Source: Aadella sp043822885
Lineage (GTDB): Bacteria > Omnitrophota > Gorgyraeia > Tantalellales > Tantalellaceae
DNA length: 6,342 bases
NCBI GenBank assembly: GCA_043822885.1
Contig: JBDRBI010000043.1
Coordinates: 1-6,342 of the forward strand
Reading direction: 5' to 3'
In this document: positions 1 to 3,610 of the stretch, piece after piece
How the letters are laid out: each line of letters starts with the position of its first letter
Numbering within the stretch: the stretch's first letter is position 1
The notes under the pieces: generated by a model
Told to the model about the DNA's origin: nothing
What the model saw: the letters and a program-made list of their open reading frames with translations, nothing else
Database searches by the model: none
Translations under genes and position numbers: made by a program

Positions 1-1
1 T

Positions 2-181
2 TGGATAACCAGCTGGTATAATCAAAAAGTTTTTGAGCTCGACATAAATACGTTTGAAATAAAAAGACAATTCAAATCTCCCGCAAAAAAAACCACAGGT
101 ATCGCCTGGGACGGAAAACATTTCTGGATCACAGGAACCTATGATGATCTATATCAGGTCAAATTAGAAGTTAAAAGTTAG
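2..181 (+). CDS. C-terminal fragment of a beta-propeller protein, glutamine cyclotransferase-like
   Basis: This reading frame enters from the left edge and stops at TAG 179-181, giving the last 59 residues of a protein whose start lies outside the window. The visible part has two propeller-like strand groups: one around WYNQKVFELDINTFEI, then TTGIAWDGKHFWITG followed by DDLYQVKLE. The order GIAWDG, then F-W-(I/V)-T-G, then LY-x-V-x-L near the C-terminus is what I recall from glutaminyl-peptide cyclotransferases of the beta-propeller type and from related streptogramin-lyase-like or SMP-30-like propellers. The protein ends naturally just after the last strand, so the C-terminus looks intact. 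The final codons lie in a TTAGAAG-repeat tract (164-184) that continues into the intergenic repeats. The fold call is moderately sure. The enzymatic call is weak because the catalytic part is not visible. Confidence 0.55.
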   Translation, partial: WITSWYNQKVFELDINTFEIKRQFKSPAKKTTGIAWDGKHFWITGTYDDLYQVKLEVKS

Positions 182-185
182 AAGA

Positions 186-273
186 GGTCACCAGTCACCA
201 GGTCACCAGTCACCCCCTCGGCTTCGCTCCCCTCGACTTCGCTCGGGACAGGCGGGGCAGGCAAGTCACCAGT
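186..273. repeat. GTCACCAGT-type short direct repeats
   Basis: GGTCACCAGTCACCA at 186-200 is followed immediately by GGTCACCAGTCACC at 201-214, a near-perfect 15-bp tandem repeat. Each unit is itself built of TCACCAG half-units. The core GTCACCAGT occurs again at 265-273, after the CG-rich block. The preceding tract 164-184 carries TTAGAAG twice with a 14-bp spacing, so different simple repeats lie side by side. Such strings are expected from slippage or from copying of dispersed intergenic repeats. They are non-coding here and lack CRISPR spacing. Confidence 0.75.
214..243. repeat. Tandem 15-bp CCCCTCG(G/A)CTTCGCT repeat, REP-like
   Basis: CCCCTCGGCTTCGCT (214-228) is followed directly by CCCCTCGACTTCGCT (229-243); 14 of 15 bases match. 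The second copy continues as CGGGACAGGC. Read on the minus strand this is CCCGAGCGAAGTCGAGGG, a quasi-palindrome that could fold with outer CCC/GGG pairs. From memory, closely similar strings are dispersed between genes in many bacterial genomes, like REP elements. The block is much more GC-rich than the surrounding DNA, which supports an origin as a dispersed repeat. Confidence 0.65.
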
Positions 274-331
274 TAATAGAAGAGAGAAGGTAGAGGGTAG
301 AAACTAGAATTTAAGAAGCAAGTTCAAACCT

Positions 332-370
332 AATTAGAATATTCTCAATTGTTACCCGCCAATTCTAATT
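332..370. repeat. Small inverted repeat AATTAGAAT / ATTCTAATT
   Basis: AATTAGAAT at 332-340 is the exact reverse complement of ATTCTAATT at 362-370, with a 21-base loop. It lies just outside the left arm of the longer palindrome (386-580). It is AT-rich and has no T-tract after it, so it is a poor terminator candidate. It may be a chance or degenerate repeat. Confidence 0.45.
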
Positions 371-385
371 TAAATAAATATGGCA

Positions 386-580
386 AAAGGGCATAAGGGA
401 TGTTTGAGCGCATCGCAATTTTAGCTTTTTTTATAACTTTTTAGGGGAATATTGTTAAATGCTGTCTGAGCCCGAACACCTATAAAAAACAGTGAGAGCG
501 AGTTCATTTAACACCCCTAAAAAGATAGAAAAAAAGCGTTAAGAAATTGCGTACAAGCGAAAATAGCCCTTATGCCCTTT
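386..580. repeat. 195-bp imperfect palindrome, possible non-autonomous mobile or REP/MITE-like element
   Basis: The two halves pair over almost the whole length. Perfect blocks are 386-399 with 567-580 (14 bp, AAAGGGCATAAGGG), 414-421 with 544-551 (8 bp), 424-432 with 529-537 (9 bp), 437-447 with 514-524 (11 bp, CTTTTTAGGGG) and 453-460 with 506-513 (8 bp, TGTTAAAT). That is at least 50 pairs, leaving a central loop of 45 bases (461-505). The left arm contains two related motifs, TGTTTGAGCGC (401-411) and TGTCTGAGCCC (463-473), and the right arm has GAGCGAGTTCAT (496-507). No transposase frame is inside, and I see no clear target-site duplication. It could be a MITE-like or REP-type element, or a structured RNA if transcribed. 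Confidence 0.75.
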
Positions 581-640
581 CCTCTTACTTCATCAGTAAA
601 TGTCGAGACTTTATTTTTTTACCTAAAAATCAATAAAAAC

Positions 641-669
641 TTGATAAATAAGTAAAATACTGCGATAAT
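641..669 (+). promoter_or_regulatory. Sigma70-like promoter with extended -10 for comEA-comEC
   Basis: TTGATA (641-646) matches the -35 consensus at five of six positions. A spacer of exactly 17 bases leads to GATAAT (664-669), and TGC at 661-663 supplies the extended -10 TGN. Transcription would begin near base 676, giving a leader of about 25 bases before ATG 701. This is inferred from consensus only. Confidence 0.75.
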
Positions 670-686
670 GGTCTTGCAAGAGCAAG

Positions 687-693
687 AAGGAGG
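687..693 (+). promoter_or_regulatory. Strong ribosome binding site that fixes the comEA start at 701
   Basis: AAGGAGG ends seven bases before ATG 701, a near-ideal Shine-Dalgarno sequence and spacing. The longer in-frame start at 668 would lie within the -10 box, upstream of the predicted transcription start, with no ribosome site of its own. It is therefore rejected as the start codon. Confidence 0.85.
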
Positions 694-700
694 GGGAGGC

Positions 701-1063
701 ATGGACCGAGGGAGAGTTGAACGGATCTTTCTGATAATATTCGCTTTTATGTTCCTGGTAGGAGCGGTGTTGCTTCATGTAAAGCATAGGAGGCCGTTAA
801 GGACTATAACGGTAGAAAAAGGAAGCATTGCTTCGCTTCTTGAAGTCAGGAACAGTATAGACGAAAAGAATAAAATTAACATCAACACGGCTACGCTGGC
901 GGAGATAATTGAAATACCCGGTGTGGGAAACGTTCTTGGCGGACGTATTCTCGCTTACAGGGATATGCGCGGGAAAATAAATGATCAAGATGAACTTCTT
1001 GAGGTAAACGGCATAGGAAAAAATAAGCTGGACAGTATAGCAGGATACATAACTCTCAAATGA
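701..1063 (+). CDS. comEA: ComEA-like DNA receptor, helix-hairpin-helix protein
   Basis: A 120-residue protein. Residues about 9-27 form one hydrophobic helix after a short charged N-terminus (MDRGRVER), which fits a type II membrane anchor. A linker rich in charged residues follows to about residue 57. The C-terminal half is a ComEA-type double helix-hairpin-helix domain: KININTAT (58-65), the first hairpin IPGVG (72-76), the Arg/Tyr helix GGRILAYRD (80-88), and the second hairpin VNGIG (102-106). In this family the domain binds double-stranded DNA without sequence preference and hands it to the ComEC channel during transformation. The stop is seven bases before comEC, so the two are surely co-transcribed. 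The start at 701 is preferred over 668 because of the ribosome site and the promoter position. The domain assignment is firm. The role in competence is inferred from the family and from the comEC neighbour. Confidence 0.93.
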   Translation: MDRGRVERIFLIIFAFMFLVGAVLLHVKHRRPLRTITVEKGSIASLLEVRNSIDEKNKININTATLAEIIEIPGVGNVLGGRILAYRDMRGKINDQDELLEVNGIGKNKLDSIAGYITLK

Positions 1064-1070
1064 AGGATAT

Positions 1071-3491
1071 ATGAAGAAACCTTTACTTTTGATGATAGTA
1101 TGCTTTCTTTTCGGTGTTTTTATGGCGGACATATTTCCCGCAGAAAGATTTACGGGAAGATACGATACAGTTTATTTCTTGTTATTTTTGTCGTTTTTTC
1201 TATCTTTGCTTTTTATCGGGAAAAAAGCGCTTTTCTATGTTTTACTTTCTTTTTTCTTTTTATTTCTCGGCGTTTCCCGGTACACCTCTTCTGTAATACC
1301 TCTTTACAATGACATCTCAAAATATGTTTCTTGTGTTCCGCAAGAAATGACCGTACAGGGTATGGTTTCGGGTGAGGCGGAATGGAAACAGAATAAATAC
1401 GGCAGGCACGCGGTTTTTCCGATAAGGGCGAGCCGGTTTTTGTCGGATGAAACGGAGAAAAAAACCTGGGGAAAAATACTTGTCAGCGTAATGGATCCGG
1501 AATATATACCGCTCATAGGAGATGAGATCGCTATAACCGGAAAGATCTCCTTACCCAAAGGCAAAACCAATCCCTCGGGATATGATCACGGGAAACATCT
1601 GAAATATGAAGGTATATACTCCACAATGTTTTCTCCGAGTATACGGCAAAATGCCGTAACGGGGCTGTATCACGGACCTTTTTTATCGACAAAAAGGGGA
1701 TTATCTAAAATAAGAAGACATGCCGAGAAAATATTAGACCGATATATAGGGAAAGATACGGCGGCTCTGGTAAAATCCGCTCTTTTGGGAATAAGAAGCG
1801 ATGTAACTGAAAGAGTGAAAGAGGCGCTTACAAAAACCGGGACAATGCATATTTTAGCGGTCAGCGGTTTACATATAGGCATCTTGGTCTTTATCTTCAT
1901 CTCAATTTTAAGTTTTTTTATACCTTCCAAAAAAACAGTATATCTATCCGCCATAGTAATGATCTTCGCTTTTGTCGTGATCGCTGGAGGAAGACCTTCT
2001 TCTTTAAGAGCCGCGATCATGGGCGCATTCATTATGTTGAGCGCATTGTCCGGCAGAAGATCGGATATAATGAATGCTCTTGGATTCTCGGCTTTTCTTA
2101 TTGTATTTTTTGACCCGGGACAACTTTTTGGCGCGGGATTTATTCTTTCCTACATCGCGGTGCTATCTATCGTGTACATAACCCCTTTTACGGATGCGGT
2201 GATATGCAGGGTCCTCGGCCGCGAAAAACTTTCTTTTCCGAACAAAATAGTGACGTATATGATGAAATTGTTTTCGGTATCCATAGCCATTTGGATAGGG
2301 ATGATGCCCATCGCGGCTTATTATTTCCGCATAATTCCTTTTACGACAGCGCTCGTAAATCTGGCGGCAATACCTTTTCTTTTTATTGTGATAGTTCTCG
2401 GACTCTTGATCATCTGTATGGGATCAATGTCGATATTTTATCCCGTTACGCGCTTGATATCGTTAGGTCTTGATAGTGCCGTTAGATCTTTTATTAAATT
2501 TACGGAAGTTGTTGAGCGCATACCGATCTCCTTTGTTAAAGTAGGAGCTCCGAGTTTTTGGATCATATTTATCGCCTATGCGGCCATCGCCGCGATATTG
2601 TATTTCAAAAATAAAGAAAAGAGGGCCATTCGATTGTTTATGCTTTTACTGTTTTTGTCGAACATATTTGTGTGGGATGAACTGATGAAGGGTCCGCCGA
2701 AGGATCTTTCTGTGACATTTTTTGATTCGGGAAAATCCGATACTATTTTTTTTGAATTTCCCGACGGAGGATCGGCCTTGATAGATTGCGGGAAAGGAGC
2801 GGGTAAGAACATAATAGAGCCTTATTTGAGAGATAGAGGTGTGAGAAAAATAGATTGTGTTTTTATAACTCATTTTCATGAAGACCATTGCGGAGGGGTC
2901 CCGTACATTCTCAAAAATTTTAATATCGGCGCCATAGTAACGGGTGATCTGGTTAATAGGCAAAATATTTATTTCGATAACTTGTGTAAGATCATGAAAG
3001 AGAAAAAAGTAAAAGAGATCAAGGTCTCAAGAGGCGATAGTATAAGCGGATCAGAAGATCTTAGATTCATTATACTCAATCCCTGCCGAAACAGAGCTTA
3101 TGATAAAGAGAACGAATCTTCTTTGGTGATGAAGGGCGTGTATAAAAATGAAAATAGTATATTATTCTGCGGTGATATAGAAAACAGAACTATCGAAGAG
3201 TTGTCGCAATTTGACGGCGCGCTCAAAAGCGATATTGTAAAAGTTCCTCACCATGGTACTTTGCCGGCAAGAGATACCGAGCTTTATAGAGATTTCTATA
3301 GAATGACCCAATGCGAGGAAATTGTCGTAACCAATAAGAATATCGAAGGGTTTAAGCGGAAAATATCCAAAATTTCAGGAAAGGAAGAAGAAAATGTACA
3401 TATAACAGGGGAGGATGGAGCGGTAATAGCGGTAAAACAAGAGGGAAAAGCGGTGATAATGTCAGACTTTGTTAAGGTTCAAAAAAGCTAG
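1071..3491 (+). CDS. comEC: ComEC/Rec2 DNA uptake channel with metallo-beta-lactamase-like domain
   Basis: An 806-residue inner-membrane protein, close to the usual size for full-length ComEC. The N-terminus has about three hydrophobic segments (roughly 2-20, 33-50, 52-70). An OB-like DUF4131 region follows (about 88-190), ending in the typical NPSGYD (167-172) and HLKYEGIYS. The Competence domain (about 215-540) is a multi-helix bundle with the family signature HILAVSGLHIG (260-270) and SSLRAAIM (310-317). The C-terminal domain (about 545-790) is metallo-beta-lactamase-like: THFHEDHCGG at 600-609 (His601, His603, Asp605, His606), NESSLV, CGD with Asp702, and VPHHGT at 725-730. The family carries single-stranded DNA into the cytoplasm, and the C-terminal domain is proposed to degrade the non-transported strand. 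The ribosome site AAGGA is only three bases from ATG, so translation may be coupled to comEA. The last 75 residues diverge from the usual SVG-N-YGHP region. Confidence 0.95.
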   Translation: MKKPLLLMIVCFLFGVFMADIFPAERFTGRYDTVYFLLFLSFFLSLLFIGKKALFYVLLSFFFLFLGVSRYTSSVIPLYNDISKYVSCVPQEMTVQGMVSGEAEWKQNKYGRHAVFPIRASRFLSDETEKKTWGKILVSVMDPEYIPLIGDEIAITGKISLPKGKTNPSGYDHGKHLKYEGIYSTMFSPSIRQNAVTGLYHGPFLSTKRGLSKIRRHAEKILDRYIGKDTAALVKSALLGIRSDVTERVKEALTKTGTMHILAVSGLHIGILVFIFISILSFFIPSKKTVYLSAIVMIFAFVVIAGGRPSSLRAAIMGAFIMLSALSGRRSDIMNALGFSAFLIVFFDPGQLFGAGFILSYIAVLSIVYITPFTDAVICRVLGREKLSFPNKIVTYMMKLFSVSIAIWIGMMPIAAYYFRIIPFTTALVNLAAIPFLFIVIVLGLLIICMGSMSIFYPVTRLISLGLDSAVRSFIKFTEVVERIPISFVKVGAPSFWIIFIAYAAIAAILYFKNKEKRAIRLFMLLLFLSNIFVWDELMKGPPKDLSVTFFDSGKSDTIFFEFPDGGSALIDCGKGAGKNIIEPYLRDRGVRKIDCVFITHFHEDHCGGVPYILKNFNIGAIVTGDLVNRQNIYFDNLCKIMKEKKVKEIKVSRGDSISGSEDLRFIILNPCRNRAYDKENESSLVMKGVYKNENSILFCGDIENRTIEELSQFDGALKSDIVKVPHHGTLPARDTELYRDFYRMTQCEEIVVTNKNIEGFKRKISKISGKEEENVHITGEDGAVIAVKQEGKAVIMSDFVKVQKS

Positions 3492-3501
3492 AACATTTTT
3501 C

Positions 3502-3529
3502 TTGAAACTCTTTAACTATGTGTTATGAT
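3502..3529 (+). promoter_or_regulatory. Sigma70-like promoter with extended -10 for the repeat-hydrolase gene
   Basis: TTGAAA (3502-3507) and TATGAT (3524-3529) are separated by 16 bases, with TGT at 3521-3523 forming an extended -10. Transcription would start near 3536, leaving a leader of about 75 bases before ATG 3611. The box lies just after the comEC stop, which argues that the next gene is its own transcription unit. It is predicted from consensus only. Confidence 0.7.
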
Positions 3530-3595
3530 ATATGCAGTGGAATATGTAACTTTTTAATAATATAACCAAATGTGCCCAAAAAGCGTTGAACAGTA

Positions 3596-3602
3596 AAAGG
3601 GA
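3596..3602 (+). promoter_or_regulatory. Ribosome binding site for the repeat-hydrolase gene
   Basis: AAAGGGA lies eight bases before ATG 3611. An in-frame TGA at 3587-3589 closes the frame upstream and the next in-frame ATG is at residue 43, beyond the signal peptide, so 3611 is the only sensible start. The leader 3536-3595 shows no riboswitch fold that I recognise. Confidence 0.65.
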
Positions 3603-3610
3603 AAAGACGA

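Larger units (their letters stand above)
182..640. other. Gene-free interval made largely of short repeats and a long palindrome
   Basis: I see no convincing coding frame between the end of the propeller gene and the comEA promoter. From left to right the interval holds GTCACCAGT direct repeats, two CCCCTCG-CTTCGCT copies, a purine-rich stretch (about 276-306), a small inverted repeat, the 195-bp imperfect palindrome, and an AT-rich stretch (about 581-640) leading into the promoter. I recognise no tRNA, rRNA or riboswitch. No clear intrinsic terminator for the upstream gene is visible unless the structured repeats serve that purpose. Confidence 0.7.

Noticed and set aside
186..273. Possible CRISPR array from the GTCACCAGT repeats
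   Set aside because: The repeats are directly adjacent, only 15 bp long, and there are no regular unique spacers or cas genes.
668..700. Longer comEA start giving 11 extra residues (MVLQEQEGGGG)
   Set aside because: The codon overlaps the -10 box of a strong promoter, and the extra residues are just the translated ribosome-binding site and leader.
797..1132. Minus-strand frame of 111 codons across comEA
   Set aside because: It lies antisense to a clear comEA and has no recognisable domain or ribosome site; it is a shadow of the real gene. Other minus-strand and alternate-frame ORFs inside comEC and the repeat gene are treated the same way.
3477..3500. Intrinsic terminator after comEC (GTTC ... 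GAAC followed by ATTTTT)
   Set aside because: The stem is only four base pairs with a ten-base loop, too weak to call, although the T-run is present.
3536..3610. Riboswitch in the leader of the repeat-hydrolase gene
   Set aside because: No conserved core of a riboswitch class that I know (such as cyclic di-GMP, preQ1 or cobalamin) is visible, and there is no strong hairpin.
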